Assembly (NCBI RefSeq): GCF_008831285.2
Contig: NC_045139.1
Coordinates: 14,490,354-14,554,353, forward strand
Origin: Nymphaea colorata
Taxonomy: Eukaryota > Streptophyta > Magnoliopsida > Nymphaeales > Nymphaeaceae
DNA length: 64,000 bases
Reading direction: 5' to 3'
Positions 25,291 through 38,115 of this stretch are shown piece after piece (position 1 is the first letter of the stretch; each line of letters starts with the position of its first letter). The notes under the pieces are model-generated. The model was not told the DNA's origin, searched no databases, and saw nothing but the letters and a program-made list of their open reading frames with translations. The position numbers and the translations under genes are program-made.

Positions 25291-27589
25291 CTGAAAAGAA
25301 AATTGAACTCAATTTCATGGATTTTGGATATCTTGGCGCTGCTTGCCCACAAGTCCCCTGTGGATGTATGCAAGAAATAAGCAAAGCAATGTTCAACGTT
25401 GATCCACGAACAATCTTCTTCTCTATGTCTAAGTCGTGACCACAACGGGCCCAAGAAGGAGCTCTGCAAGCCGATTTTTGGGTCCTACCCGCATCTGTCT
25501 GAATCTTCTTGTGGCCAAGCCACCTGGAGTTATCACCGTCCTCAAGTCCCTCCCCATCTTAAACAGTATCATGCAATGGAGCAAGTGAAATCAAGATCAA
25601 TGGTCCTATATGTGTATTTGCTCCAAACCTGCAGCTGCACCTCCCTCATGAAAAAGAAAAGCAATTCTTGGACCATCATCCTTCTTTTTCTTCCATTAAA
25701 GAAAATAATTGAACTTCCTCATGCTTTTTTATCTTCGCATGGGCGCACTCTGCCGGGAGAAAGAGAGCACATGATGAAGTCAATAATGCGAGGTCTTGTT
25801 TAGATCAGGGCCATACTGCTTGGTTCCTTCCAATCTTAATATGATTTGAATTTCAAGACGTTTTTTCGTCTCTTCACTAGTTTTTTTTTTTCTTTCTCAA
25901 AAGATACTAGTCGGTTGCAGAATGGCCATTTTCAATCCCCACATACATCACGCGCTTCGGTTTTGGCTTTTTATCTGCAAAAACTATGCCTTCAGCGAAT
26001 AGACAAATTGGATCAGCTAGGAAAAAAATCTGGTATCAGGATCTACAATCCATACTTCATATTTGCTGTCCCGAGTAGCTGGTCAAGTTGGCGAACTGGT
26101 GCAAGCTTCACTGTCAGTTCGATTCTTATGGTTGCTGTTTTTTCGAACTATAAACAGTAGTAATGCGACACTCTAGTTGATGGCGTAGGTCCACCCAATC
26201 CACCACCGAGCTCTGGACCCCAAGAATAAAGAACAAAAAGAAGGGCTTCAGCCATTCGTCGTTCAACTTTCGCTCACCCAAACTTCATATTTGGTGAGCT
26301 CTTCACGACCGCTGAAATATAAGATCAACAGGCGTTTAATGGTGTTCATGCTGCTTTTGAGGAAGCAGTAAAAGGATGTGATATTCCCAAAAGGACCGGG
26401 TTTCCCAGTGTGTGGTCTCTTTCTTTTCTCGTTCTCACCTAATCTTTTTCACCTTTTTTTTCAAAATTTTTCGTGAAAATTTTTCTCCACCTTAAAGATT
26501 GGAAAATTCTCAAGATGGATAGTGTCTAGTCCCAAAATGAAACTAATTTTACTCAATTTCTAATCGTTTTTTAGCTAATCTAATTTTTTACTCAAAGCTG
26601 GTGTATACCATCTCCTCTTGTCGAAGATTCATACACAGATAGAGATTAGAGAATAGAACTATTCAATACAAGTTCGAAGATAATAAAAACAAAACTCCAA
26701 TATAATCACCAGTATAATACTTGTCTTTATTATTGTTACTGCTACAGCTACTGCTTTTTTAATTTCTTCTACCAGTTTCAGAAGCAAAATAACTTGTCTG
26801 GTGAACAAGCCACCGACTAATTTGGTTTGTGGTGCATAATTGAGCCAAATCCTTTCCACAAGGCACGTCGTAAACGGGTTTGGTGGGCAGTTTTCTCACG
26901 TATTGTATATTATTATTATTATTAATTTGCACTAAAACAAGATAGCCCTGCCCCTAGCTACCATTTCCACAGCTGACGCTGCCTGTTGAAGCAAACCCAC
27001 TAATTTTCCGGCGACATTTTTGGGCAACAGTATTGTCAAAAAGCTAAAACAAAAGAGAGTTTTCATTTTGATTTTCAAACTACCAATGACGTATCACTGC
27101 ATCAATATTTATTTTGATTTGCAGTAATAGTCAATTGCAAGGGAGTCGTTGCTCAATCTGATAAAATTGTTCAATTTTCAAAGCCGTCTTAATCCGTTCA
27201 ATGTGAACATTATCAAGACATGGTTTTTGTGTTTATGCGCAAACTCAAAGGCAAACTTCTAATGGTCGGATATGGAAACAGCTGTAGACGATAGATCACA
27301 GTGCTGAACTATGCGTTCAATCAATCTGAAAGGAATAAGCTAGCACCCATTTCACAAGAGAACAAGTGCTACACCAATTTCCCATACAATTAACTGTATT
27401 TATAACCATTCTGGATATACGATTGCCCATTACAATCAACACAAACACACATGCATGAGCGCACACATACATACATTAATTTTCAAAGTCTATTTATATG
27501 TAGGCATGCATGCATGCACGATTAGAGCCAATAATTTCTTCGGGGTGAACTATCTTCTTCAAAATTAATTTATATGACTCAACTTAGAA

Positions 27590-27895
27590 AACTCAAACTC
27601 GAATCTATCTTCACAAAATAGGCACATCGAGCTCGAACTTGACTCATTTAACTCGTTTCGAGCTTCTTTTAACACGTTTAACCATTTTCTCATAATATAA
27701 AAGTTTCAGCATTGATTATGTAGTCGAGCTCGGTCGAGTTTAAACAAGTATAGTTCTTACAAGTTGAATTTGACTCGTTTAACATTCTCAGCTTACATTT
27801 GAACTCGAACTGCACTTGTTTATAAAGGAGTTGAATTCCAGTCGAGTTTTGACAAGCGAGTTTAAGTCAAGCTCAAGCTAGCTCGACCTGTTGTG
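27590..27895. repeat. Repeat-derived segment rich in CTCGAGC/CTCGTTT words
   Basis: Words such as GAGCTCGAACTTGACTC, AACTCGTTTCGAGC and CAAGCTAGCTCGACC recur in both orientations over about 300 bases. This pattern is common in non-autonomous plant DNA transposons. Exact ends were not found. Confidence 0.4.
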
Positions 27896-30170
27896 CAGCC
27901 CGCACAAAAACCACACAATCACACGACTTCCAGTTGTAAGCATACTGCGTAAAACCCAACCTACTTGTATCCTGCAGAGAAATGCACGAGTTGATTGGTT
28001 GTATTTTGCTCTCTTTGACATCCTCATTTCCATGTAGATAGCCATACGGATTTCAAAAATAATCTTACCTGGACGTAATGACACTCAACCATATCCAGCT
28101 CAAATTGATTGGCTCCTTAATCCAGAGATTCCTAATTACCAATTGAAGATTCATTCTCGCTTTTGACCCACTTCTTATTTCATTCTACCATGCGACTGAA
28201 AATAGATCGGAACCGGTGGAATATCTGTCCCAACTTTTCAAATAATTCATTCTCATCTTGGATCGCGTGAGTCTGGACGTTCAAATTTAAAATCAACCAG
28301 TACTATTTGGCAGTACAAATGCATATGGATACATGCCAATATTTTTTCTTTTATTATTTCATGTGGCCGAAGTCCTTTTAGTTGGTTTCTAAATTTGAGT
28401 GGAAGTAGTACTTATACATCGTTAAATGTTGGTGCCATCTGCCAGTGCCAATTGGCGAGAAGCCACACCCTCCTTCCCCTCAGGGTTTAGTTGCTTCCGG
28501 GATTGGTTTGGAGATAGTACACCCGTCAACTAAAGTTTCATGCATCCACCAATAAGAGTTAGATTTGTCAAGTGATATTTATATACGGAAGGGGTTTAGT
28601 CCTTATTATCAGACTGTAGTTATTATTATTATTATTATGAACTACAAGATACATAATAATTTCTTTCAATGTAAGAGGGGAACCTTTTTTTTCTTTTTTT
28701 CCTTGTGATGGGGCTGCTGAAACTCAAGACGTGAAGAAAACCAAGGAACGCTGAAACCCATCGTGGAATATTTATGATGATGGCCTAAGTAAATTAATCG
28801 GACAAGAATAAATTTTTACTAGTCGAACATTAATTGGAGCTAATTATTTTTACTCCTTCAGCTCATCTTCAACTTATGACAGCCTAAATAAATCTCGACG
28901 GAAACAACATTGTTTGACTACTGGCGCAAAACCTCATGTTTGTTTTTTTATTAACACCCAAAATGCTAGTAGGTCTGTCAGTAATTAGGAGAGCGGCAAT
29001 TTAAATAACGCCGCTAAATGATGCATCAAAACTGTCTTCGCTTTCCAAGTTTTTAACACGAGGAAATTGCACTCAGGATGCGAAACTAAACCCCCTGGTT
29101 TATTAGCGTCTTCGCCCCTAAAAGCACGATTACATGCTTAAACTTGCACACAAAGGTGGTGCCCACGAGATTCGAACACTGATTTGCTTTTCCGGCAGCC
29201 AAAGCACGACGATGGCAGAATGCTTGATGAAGAAGAAAGAGGTTGGTCCACTTTGAAATTAATTTGGATCCCGAAAGAGATCAAATTGTGAAACAAATCG
29301 GTCTCAACTTAATCCAATGTCTTACAGTAAGAGCTTTATAACAAAACAACCAGATCATGCCATCTCCAAATGAGTTGTCCAATTTAATTGGCCATTACAT
29401 CCGGCGCATCATTGAGTGATCCAAAAGCATCTAGATCCAAAGCGTGGTCATGGAGCAGAGGGAACAATAAATGCCACCATTGAAGGCCTCTTACTCGTAT
29501 TCCCACCACCACCTTCCTAGCCCACTTCCAACCCTTTTGAGGTGTGTTTGGCATGCGATGCCCACTTGCCAAGTTCGTGAACTCCGCGTTCTCCATGTTC
29601 AAAAGAGCTCAGAAATCAGGAACTTCGTCCTCCCAAACGGCAAACTCAGAATAATACGCATTAATTGGAGTAGGTCCCTTGCTTCTCGCTGAACAATTAA
29701 TTACTCTTGTGGATTTCATCGACCCGCATGTGATGTGATAACCAAAACCATTTAATAAATTGGCGACCTACCATAATGTTGATCCTGACATGTGACCTGT
29801 TGTCAATATAGAGTTCCTCGACTTGGCAGCCTTGGAGTCGAAGTGACGCTGTAAGATCACTAGATGAACAAAAATTGAACGGAAAAATTTGGTGAATGAA
29901 CATTTAAAAGCACACAGACAGGTGATGCCTTTGATAGATTCAGCTCCTCAAATCTGTTCTTCATCTTCTTGAATAATGATGGGTAAGTTGGGAGTTGGGA
30001 ATTGGATCAAGCAAAGGTATTCACTTCAAATATATTCAAGTACTCAACTCCTGTCTTCTTTCTAACATAGACATTTTAAATGTGGTCTTTTGGAGAGGTG
30101 GGCGAAGCTCAACATCTTTTGTCTAAATCTTTGTTTCTGGACGTTTCTAGTGCGATTGGGTGCTTTGTGA

Positions 30171-30348
30171 CAGTGGCAGAGCCACGTATAAGCAGGTGTG
30201 TGTGCAGTTGCCCACACCAGCTCTACTAAAACTCTTTGCTTCTGTATTTATGTTTTAAAATTTTGTTCATTTATGTATAGTGCTGCCACTTAAATTGTGA
30301 GATTTTTCTAATTAGGGACTCCCAGCCGAAATTCTTGGTCTGCCACTG
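30171..30348 (+). mobile_element. 178-bp MITE, hAT-type, with target-site duplication
   Basis: The terminal inverted repeats are CAGTGGCAGAGCCA at the left and TGGTCTGCCACTG at the right. The flanking 8-bp direct repeats are CTTTGTGA (30163-30170) and CTTTATGA (30349-30356), one mismatch. An 8-bp duplication and a CA(G)..TG end fit the hAT superfamily. It has no coding capacity. Internally it has GCAGTTGCCCACACCAGC. Confidence 0.85.
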
Positions 30349-30928
30349 CTTTATGATAGGGGTTAATAGTTAATACTGTATCTGTGTTCTAGAAACCTGC
30401 GGCAGTTGTGACCCAAAGTCTGCCTAGGGATGCAAGTGGGTTGGATCCAAAGTCGGGATTGAATACTTTTTGTTAGCTGTATCTGACATCTTAAGTACTT
30501 AACTGATCCAGATCTGATCAATTTATAATCTTTTTAGAAAACTGCATGTAAATTTGACTTCTTTTCTCCTCGCTTAGGGTTTAGTACTTGAACTGAGTAC
30601 TTGATTATATTTTTCCTATAAAATGTTTTGCATCAGATGGGCTTCATTGTAGTGCATACACACACATATTTACGTGCATACATACATGCAAGATTCACTC
30701 ATGAAACCTAGATAACTTGTGATTATACGAAGGCAAGGTTCATTGTCGATGAACAAGATCGAAGTTATGTGTTATTCGAATGCAATTTTATGCTTACTTT
30801 TGACGATGGTTTCTCAAGTTATGTTTGGTTTGTATTTTGGAAGGAAAACCAAAGCTTGCTTCTTAGGTTCTTTAATTGGCACTACAGCTGTTGCAACTAG
30901 AGTTCTATTTTCACGACATGCTCTGCTT

Positions 30929-31106
30929 CAATGGCAGAGCCAGAAAAATTTTCTGGAGGGACATCGATTCACAAATGTCCATACCTGAAGGGGCACTCAC
31001 ATATATAACATAGTAAATGTTTAAAAACATTAACATAAAAATAAAAGAAAATTGAGGACTAGTGTGGTCAACTGCCCACACCAGCTTATATATGGCTCCA
31101 CAGTTG
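30929..31106 (-). mobile_element. Second 178-bp MITE of the same family, opposite orientation
   Basis: It has the same length as the copy at 30171-30348 but is inverted. On the minus strand it reads CAACTGTGGAGCCATATATA, then GTGTGGGCAGTTGACCACAC. The flanking 8-bp repeats are CTCTGCTT (30921-30928) and CTATGCTT (31107-31114), one mismatch. It has no coding capacity. Confidence 0.85.
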
Positions 31107-31114
31107 CTATGCTT

Positions 31115-32700
31115 AAGTGTTAGCTGATCACATCATTTCTTTGTAAAGCTTCCCATCAATTCTATAGACAATTTCTCACAACATATTTGCTTCATACTTT
31201 TACTTTTCATCTCTTGTCCTCCTCGAGCCCACTTTCCTGTGCTATCCCACTCTGGTTCATTCATTACATGTAGAAGTTGCACCAACTTTGCTAAGGCGGC
31301 CATACGGACGTCAACATACCATACCTATGCACCTACCATAACACTTTGTTTATTTATATGCTAATGTGCCTCAATAATTTTACTAGATATTTGAAGGGTT
31401 TAAGCTTTCTTGACTTGGTCTCACCCAAAATTTTGGCTCCATCACTCTGCCCATCCACAAGCCCATAGGCCTTGCCTTCAATTGGAAAGCAAAGTTTTGA
31501 ATCTACCGTATTCCCTCTTCACATTTAAGAACCACATATCCCAGTTAGTTGGCAGTTGAGGGCCAAGAGGTTGCGTGGCAATAAAAGGTGGAATGCATCA
31601 AAGTTTATTCTCATCAATATTGTCTTTTTACTTGTTGTCACTTTGATCGGGTTGGCAGGGCAGGATTCTGTTCGTTTAATTCTTATGAGTACTATTAAAC
31701 TACAAACAGTACATGTGCAACATGCAAATTGAAAAGTATACCATAAAACGTTCGAAGTTCCGTAACAACCCTAACCCTTAATAGGAGTAGCTTTTGACTC
31801 TCAGAAATTGCTACTTCAATAACGATAGAAGAAGAGATGTCACCGTCGTTCTCCGCAATTCAACTGATACTGATATTGTGCAAAAGTGCAAAGATTACAG
31901 TGCAGTTGCCGGAAAAGGTTAATCCCAGGATGTCCAAGAAAGTTTGAAGGTCACCCCTGAAAATACGACTCAAAGGTGCGGCTGCAAACCAAAAAAAAAG
32001 AAAAAAAAATCCTTAATATCAATCACCTCCTTACCAACTGACGTCTGACGACCACATTTTAGGGTTTTATGAAAAAAAAAAAGCTTATTTCAGAAAATTT
32101 ATTATTTCACAGGACGTCGGCGCAATATAAGGGTCCGACCTTAGGAAACCCAACGGCCACAAGGCCGCCTAATTAACGCCGCAACCCTTCAACCAGAAAC
32201 TGTCTACCGTCTCCCCTCCAGCCCCTTTCGGTACTCATTAATGGATGCCACTCATTCAAACGGGTTGGATCCAGAACAAGAACCCCTTGAATAAATACAA
32301 AAACCATTTGATTTTGCAGATCAAAAGCATGCTTCGTTTCTCGAGCGGAATAATTTCCCCATGAAAGAAAATATTTTTATCTCGTTTCCCACATGATATG
32401 ACGATTTAATATGGTACCGATTCCTTTTAAGTCTGGATATAAAAATCACACTAATATGGTTATTTTTATAAGAATGATTTGAAAAGAATACAAATCACAA
32501 TTGTATATTGGATTTCCAGCCAAACACAGCTTTTGCAATATAATCTGCAAAACGACAAGACCTTCACTTTATTTTATGAAGTCCTATTAATGGTGGTCAA
32601 CCCTTGCTAATCCTAAGAACCAGATACAGAAGAAGAAAAGTGGATTAGGAATGCTTTAAAAGGCGGAGACCCATTTCTCCATGGCCCCTGTGAGATCCTC
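31115..32700. other. Intergenic, upstream of the CER2-like gene
   Basis: It is AT-rich with A-runs near 31990-32010 and 32070. I found no supported gene. The last part probably contains the CER2-like promoter. Confidence 0.5.
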
Positions 32701-32706
32701 CATAGC

Positions 32707-32727
32707 TCTCTCTCTCTCTCTCTCTCG
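32707..32727. repeat. (CT)n run in the CER2-like 5' leader
   Basis: CT dinucleotides are followed by a GA-rich stretch up to the ATG at 32834. This is common in plant 5' UTRs. Confidence 0.8.
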
Positions 32728-32833
32728 GACAGAGAGAGGAAACAGAAGAGTGGAAGGTCGGAATATCGATTGAACGGTTCAGAGGAAAAGAAGCAACGAG
32801 AAGACAGATAGGAAGGAGAGGAAGCGAGAAGAG

Positions 32834-35824
32834 ATGTCGCCACAGGCGGATCAGGAAGAGGGGTTAATGAGTCGAGTTCAGTTGAAGGCGAAGAAGACGG
32901 TGGTGTCGGGGCAGCCATGCCGGCAGGGAAAGGTGTACCCTCTCTCCGTGATCGACCACATGATGGGGCTCTACTCCCTCCGCCTCATCTTCTACTACGA
33001 CCATCCTCTCCCCGTGAAGGAGCAACAGCCACGACGCTTAGCGGGAATGAGCAACAACCACAGCAGCGGCAGGGGCGGCCCCGTCGTCGTCCCCCTCGAG
33101 GAGTCGCTCTCCGAGGCCCTTGCCTTCTTCCCCCCCGTCACCGGCCGACTCAACCGCGACGCCGACGGCAATTGGGAGGTCAAGTGCAACGACGCCGGCG
33201 TTCGCACCGTCGAGGCCGCCGTCCCCGGCGCCACCGTCGCCGAGTGGCTCGAGGCCGCCGACCCGGAGGCGGAACTCAGCCTCGCCCAATGGGAGAAGAT
33301 GCCCGACGACCCCACCTTCTGGTCCCCGTTTTACGTTCAGGTCCCACTCTCTCCCTCCCTCCCTCTCATCCTCACCGTCTATTCTTTCCATCGAACGGAC
33401 TCCTTTGCATGTGGGGATAAAGGTTTCGTGTCTCAGGTCATTAAAGGGTTGACAGAAAAAAACGCTGGCCGTCGATGTTAAGCGAATGTCTTCTTCGTTT
33501 AGCTGGTGCAGCCGCTAGCGGTCAATGAACTGCTGCGTTGGCTTGTGTTTTAAAGATCTTACCCTCCCACCGGCCGACGGGACATTGGTTTGTGCTTTAA
33601 ATATTTTACCCTCCCACCGGCCGACGGGACATTGGTTTGTGCTTTAAATATCTTACCGCCCACCGGCCGACGGGAAATTGGTTTGTGCTTTAAATATCTT
33701 ACCCTCCCACCGGCCGACGGGACATTGGCTTGTGCTTTAAAGATCTTACCCTCCTACCTCTCCGACTCCCAGTCGTCCCTCAACGATGCTTGCCTTTAAG
33801 TAAGGTTAGAAGTCGCTGGTTTCCTTTCGCCCTATATAATGAAATCGGCGGATTCCATTCTTATTTTATTGCTAATAACAAATTAATTTTTATGTGTTAA
33901 TCATTCATATTTCCTCCTTAAACTTGAATTTGTTAAGATTTTCATTTCTTTGAGACTAATAATACAAGGAAGGTAGGGAAAGGGAAAGGTTTTCTTAAAA
34001 GCCATAGGTCACCGGTGCTTGGTCTCAAGTCCTTCAAACTCAAGTAGCAGTTTGCGGCCTGACTGCAGTTTGCTTTAGTTTTGGCATCCTCCTGCAACGC
34101 AACTTTAAGCATTTGATTACTGAAAGTTTTATAACGAGTTCTAAGTAAGATTTTCGTCCCCTTCGAAGGGTTAAGACCTTAAAGTTGCTGCGATCAAGAG
34201 CTCAAATACCAGAGACTCTTTGACACGCCTGGTAGTGATCATGGTCTGCGTAACTCGAGCTTAGCAGCCAAAAAAATGTACAATTTGGTATGAGACTCTA
34301 GTTCTGGATGTCAACTCAATCTGGGTTTCCAAGTGAGCTCCTGGAACGCGACATCATTGTGAACAAGGGTTCAAGCTCACACCGAGCTCACTTGATTTCT
34401 TGATGAAGTTGGTGCAGCTTTGCTTGAAACAAGTTGAGCTTGAAGTTTCATCACATTACCCTTGGTCGATCCATTCAGCTACTTGGCAGAGGCGATGCGG
34501 AAACGACAAAATTACGTAGTAGTCAGTCGCCATTGTTGTTTTCCAGGGGCAGGAGTTCATAGAAGTTTGTGACTGTTCTTTTCAATACTTAAAATTTAAT
34601 AGAAGCCAGGCCAACGGGTCACAGATTGAATCTTGAATCACCGGAAGTGGATGGGGTCCAGAAGTGATTCCATTAAAAGATTTTGTTCCTTACACTACAG
34701 TGATCATAAACAGGAAGAACCACAACCATGTGATCTTCAACAGTGGTGGTGATCACCTCAAATCACTTGTTTCCCTTGCTCTAATTCACTTGGAATTTGG
34801 TGATGTAAGTAAAGGCTTCCTATTTTCTTCCTCACCTGAAATGTTTTGTTTCTGTTCATTGCAGTTGACTGAATTCCGAGACGGCGGCTTCTCCATCGGC
34901 TTGAGCTGCCCCCACATGCACGCCGACCCCCACTGCGCCGCCCTCCTCGTCAAAGCATGGGGAGACGTCCACCGCAAGTCCGGCATTGCCAACCCGCCAT
35001 TCTTCCACTCCCACGGCCTCCGCCTCCGCAAGTCCCCCAACACCGCCACCGCTTCGGTGGAGTACTACCGCTCCAAGGCCGCCCTCCCTCCTCCGCCCCC
35101 TGCCGACCCGGATAACTCCCTCCGCTTCAACACCATCACCTTCCGTTTCTCCGATGTATCGGTACGTCGGGTTGTATCGGAAATATCCGAGTCTCTCCCC
35201 GACGCCACGCCCTTCGAGGTGCTCGCCGGGCTCATGTGGTCGGCGTGCGCGCGTGCAACGCCGGCGGCCTCGCACCTGCGAGACCTCAACCTGCTCACCG
35301 AATTCCGCAAGGCGATGCACGCCCCCCTCCCACACGGGTTCTTCGGGAATGCCATCCACTTCTCCCACGTGCAAGCAGGGGCGGAGGAGCTCGCCGGAGA
35401 TGGAGGCATCGCCGTCGCCGCACGTGCGATCCGGGCAGATGCGTGTCGCACGGAGGAGGACGTCCGATCGGTGATCGACTGGTGGGAGGAAAGGAGGGAG
35501 CCCGAGGAGGGAAGCGACGCCGGCAGCGGGGGGAAGTTCCTGCCGCCGATCCGGATGTATGGCCCGGCCCTCACGTGCGCCAACCTAGAGGGCGTGATGG
35601 CGTACGGTGCGTCGTTCGTGGAGGGAAGGCGGCCGTCGCACGTTTCGTGCCACGTGATTCCGCCGGAGGGAGAAGGAGTAGTGCTGGTGATGCCATCACC
35701 AGAAGAGGGACTCAGCCGGACTGTAATCGCAACCCTGCCGGAGGAGGTGGCGCGGCGCGTCAGAGCGGACCCGGAGATCGCGAAATATGAGCCCAAGATC
35801 TTGTTTGGCGGGCAATCCAAATGA
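32834..35824 (+). CDS. BAHD-fold acyltransferase-like protein of the CER2/CER26 (ECERIFERUM) type
   Basis: Two exons, 32834-33340 and 34865-35824, join in phase 0 to give 488 residues. Exon 1 ends YVQ|GT and the acceptor is CATTGCAG. The N-terminal block VYPLSVIDHMMGLYSLRLIF is typical of the CER2-like clade. The HXXXD motif is HMHAD at residues 186-190, inside GFSIGLSCPHMHADPH. The usual second BAHD motif, DFGWG, is replaced by RMYGPALTCANLE (about residue 400). The C-terminal block VLVMPSPEEGLSRTV and ending EPKILFGG also fit that clade. Known role: CER2-like proteins act with the CER6 condensing enzyme in the endoplasmic reticulum to extend very-long-chain fatty acids for cuticular wax, apparently not as ordinary acyltransferases. 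It is about 60 residues longer than Arabidopsis CER2, partly an N-terminal extension and Pro/Gly-rich insertions. Both exons are very GC-rich. The exact paralogue is uncertain. Confidence 0.85.
33341..34864 (+). other. Intron of the CER2-like gene
   Basis: This 1.5 kb GT-AG intron is AT-rich except for the 47-bp minisatellite near its 5' end. The open frame that extends exon 2 upstream to 34664 is read-through of the intron, not coding. Confidence 0.85.
33537..33760. repeat. 47-bp minisatellite, about 4.5 units
   Basis: The unit starts TTGGTTTGTGCTTTAAATAT and ends CACCGGCCGACGGGACA. Its copies start near 33584, 33631, 33675 and 33722, with a partial copy before them. The third unit lacks 3 bases. 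It lies wholly within the CER2-like intron. Confidence 0.9.
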
Positions 35825-37734
35825 AGCACGAAGTCGTGTTTCATCTTGTTCGCGGCGAGGATCCCATTTGGGATGCAGGTCCAGACGAATACGAAATCAT
35901 AATATCGTAACGTACTTTCCTTTCTTCTCTTCGTTTGGTGAAGGGCTTCGTCTACGGACGAGATCCTGATTTCTTTGGAAGAGGTAACTTCTCAAGCATA
36001 ACGGGTTCTAGCGTCGACTTTGGATTAGATTTCATATGACCAAATTGTCCTTCATGTATTCCCAAATAGGGAAGCCATTGAGTTTACTTCCTTTGCCCTT
36101 TATCTTCTTTCATTGGGTAGTTTTGTCATGTTCAATTTGTTGGTGGCTCAGAACCAGTTTGTTGTGTGTTTGGAGTTGGAACAAATCTGCCTTCCAGTTC
36201 AGATCTTGGTAGATCTCTTAACCCTTTATCTTTGCTGTTCTTGTATTTCTCCTTGTGTTGTGTGGATTCGGAAAAGCATTGGAACGCAATGCATCTGAAC
36301 TGAGTTCTAACTTCTAAGTGAGGTGACATTCCGACCTGAACTGCATCTACCTCGTTAGAATTCCCGGAATGTAAATATATGACTAATTGCCAACTTCTAT
36401 GCGCTAAATTTGATCATTTTCAAGCATGTATCCATTCTAAATAACAAGACATGTCAAGAAAAGATTGCTCCATTTGCCTGGTCTGAGAGTTGGACTTCAT
36501 ATTTTCATATTGAACAACAACCTAAAGAGCCCTATGTCTGATTAAACTGTTAAATTTCTGCCCGATACCTCCCGTCTTAACAAAAATTTGGTCTGTCAAC
36601 AATGTTTCGTAACAATTACTGTACATGCTGCAACACTGATAGCTAGAAGTCTTAAGTCACATGGGTATGGGTATAGGTATGGGTAAGAGTACTGAAATGC
36701 AGGTATGGACACACCAACTCTAGGAAATATGTGTACAGGGGTACTCTAGTGTATGTATAAATGAAAGCAGCATTTAAATAAACAAGTGATATAAATGAAA
36801 ATATTGCATGTTAATGAATAATTGCACTCATTAAAAAAAACTGAGTTAGAAACAAACTAAAATCAAGTAAAATTAAATAGTTTGGATCAGTTTTGATCCA
36901 AAAACTACCTATATGTTCAAGTACCCACTTTAGGTACATAAGTGGGACATGGGTACAGAGGCTTCACAAAAGTACCCAAGTGACTTAGCTTGAAATGTGA
37001 AATACCCAATGCTAGCATGTTTTCAATGAGAGCAATAAAATTTTTGAAAATCCTAAAAACTTCTCTTCTCTTCTTGTGACTATAGGATTGATCCAAGTTA
37101 ATGAAGAAAATTTTTATCACACTACCAATAAGAAATATATGTGTGGTAGACTATGAAGGAGTTCTACATCCTCCCCAAGCATCAAAACAAACTGTATCAG
37201 GTGTGGAAGTAGAGACATTGCCATGAGGAAGTCGAGTTTGTATGACAAGAAAGCAAATATCACACGCATCGAACGATTTATAAGAATCGATATCACGAGA
37301 ATCAAACAAGGTGTGCCACTCAGAATTAGAAGGACGACAAAAGCAAAGGCGCGGCCATTGGGCATAGCTTCCATATTGATGCATAAGCCATTGTTTCTCG
37401 AGGGACTTTCCTGGAGAAGGACCTTATTAGAGGTCTCAATGGGCCCTCATTGCCCTATACGAACAATGCGAAGGGTTATGCAAAAATGAAGGCTTGTCCC
37501 ATAAACCCTTCAGTTTTAGATCGTAAGCTATAATGAAAGTTTCATGTTGCTTTCAATATATTGCCTTGCGTTATATTTGATAAGCAGGAGGAGCATTGGA
37601 ATGTTATACCACAACAGCCATGTAAGCATGGGCGACAGTCGCAGAGAGCTCTTTGTGTAGGGAATTCAGCAACCAAGGGTGAATCATATATGCTATTGCA
37701 ACATTGCTGTTGGGTTTTGAGCGGAACCCATTTT

Positions 37735-37831
37735 ACTCTTGGCTGCAGGAGCTGTTCTCATGGCCGTGTGGTGTGGGTCCATGTGGGCAACTGTCCGCCC
37801 CCTTTCCAAGAAATTTCTACCTCCGCCACTG
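37735..37831 (-). mobile_element. Fragment related to the 178-bp MITE family
   Basis: On the minus strand it begins CAGTGGCGGAGGTAGAAATT and contains GACAGTTGCCCACATGGACC. This is the terminal and internal signature of the family, but rearranged and incomplete. No target duplication was found. Confidence 0.45.
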
Positions 37832-37979
37832 CAAGTTGTGTCACATGACATAATCTTCGCTTGTCAATGGCAGTGAGCAGAGCGTCATCCCTGAGCTAGC
37901 TAGCTATCAAAGTGATGGCCGTAATTTAGACTCTCCCTATTCTCGGTCGTGGCATTGGGCCCTTAATTTGCTTTCAGCC

Positions 37980-38115
37980 TAGTGGCGGAGCCATGTTGTG
38001 GCTGGAGTGGGCAATTGCCCACACAAGACCACTAACTTTACATTATTTATATATAGAAACCTCATTAATTTTTAATTTTTTACATATGAGTGCCCCTTCA
38101 AGTTTGAAATTTATA
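37980..38115 (+). mobile_element. Truncated MITE of the 178-bp family
   Basis: It starts TAGTGGCGGAGCCATGTTGT and continues with GGGCAATTGCCCACACAAG, then ACATATGAGTGCCCCTTCAA as in the other members. The right terminal repeat is missing. Confidence 0.6.

Larger units (their letters stand above)
20400..30162. other. Long gene-poor intergenic region
   Basis: I found no gene I can support. It is AT-rich, with small microsatellites: TA near 21028-21040, CA/GCAC near 23400-23420, TTA near 26910 and ATT near 28620. A small palindrome built on TGTGTTTAAACACA lies near 21055. Debris rich in GAGCTCGA/CTCGTTT occurs at 27590-27895, and one possible terminal exon lies at 25148-25290. Short open frames lack recognisable domains. 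Confidence 0.6.

Noticed and set aside
20400..30162. Search for a hidden gene cluster or novel system in the 10-kb gene-poor stretch
   Set aside because: Frames are short, unordered and without conserved motifs. Only repeats and one orphan exon-like segment were found.
33537..33760. CRISPR array
   Set aside because: The units are directly adjacent without unique spacers, in a plant intron. It is an ordinary minisatellite.
34664..34864. Open frame extending CER2-like exon 2 upstream to an ATG at 34664
   Set aside because: It is intron read-through. Family homology starts at the acceptor (34865), and exon 1 with the conserved N terminus lies at 32834-33340 in matching phase.
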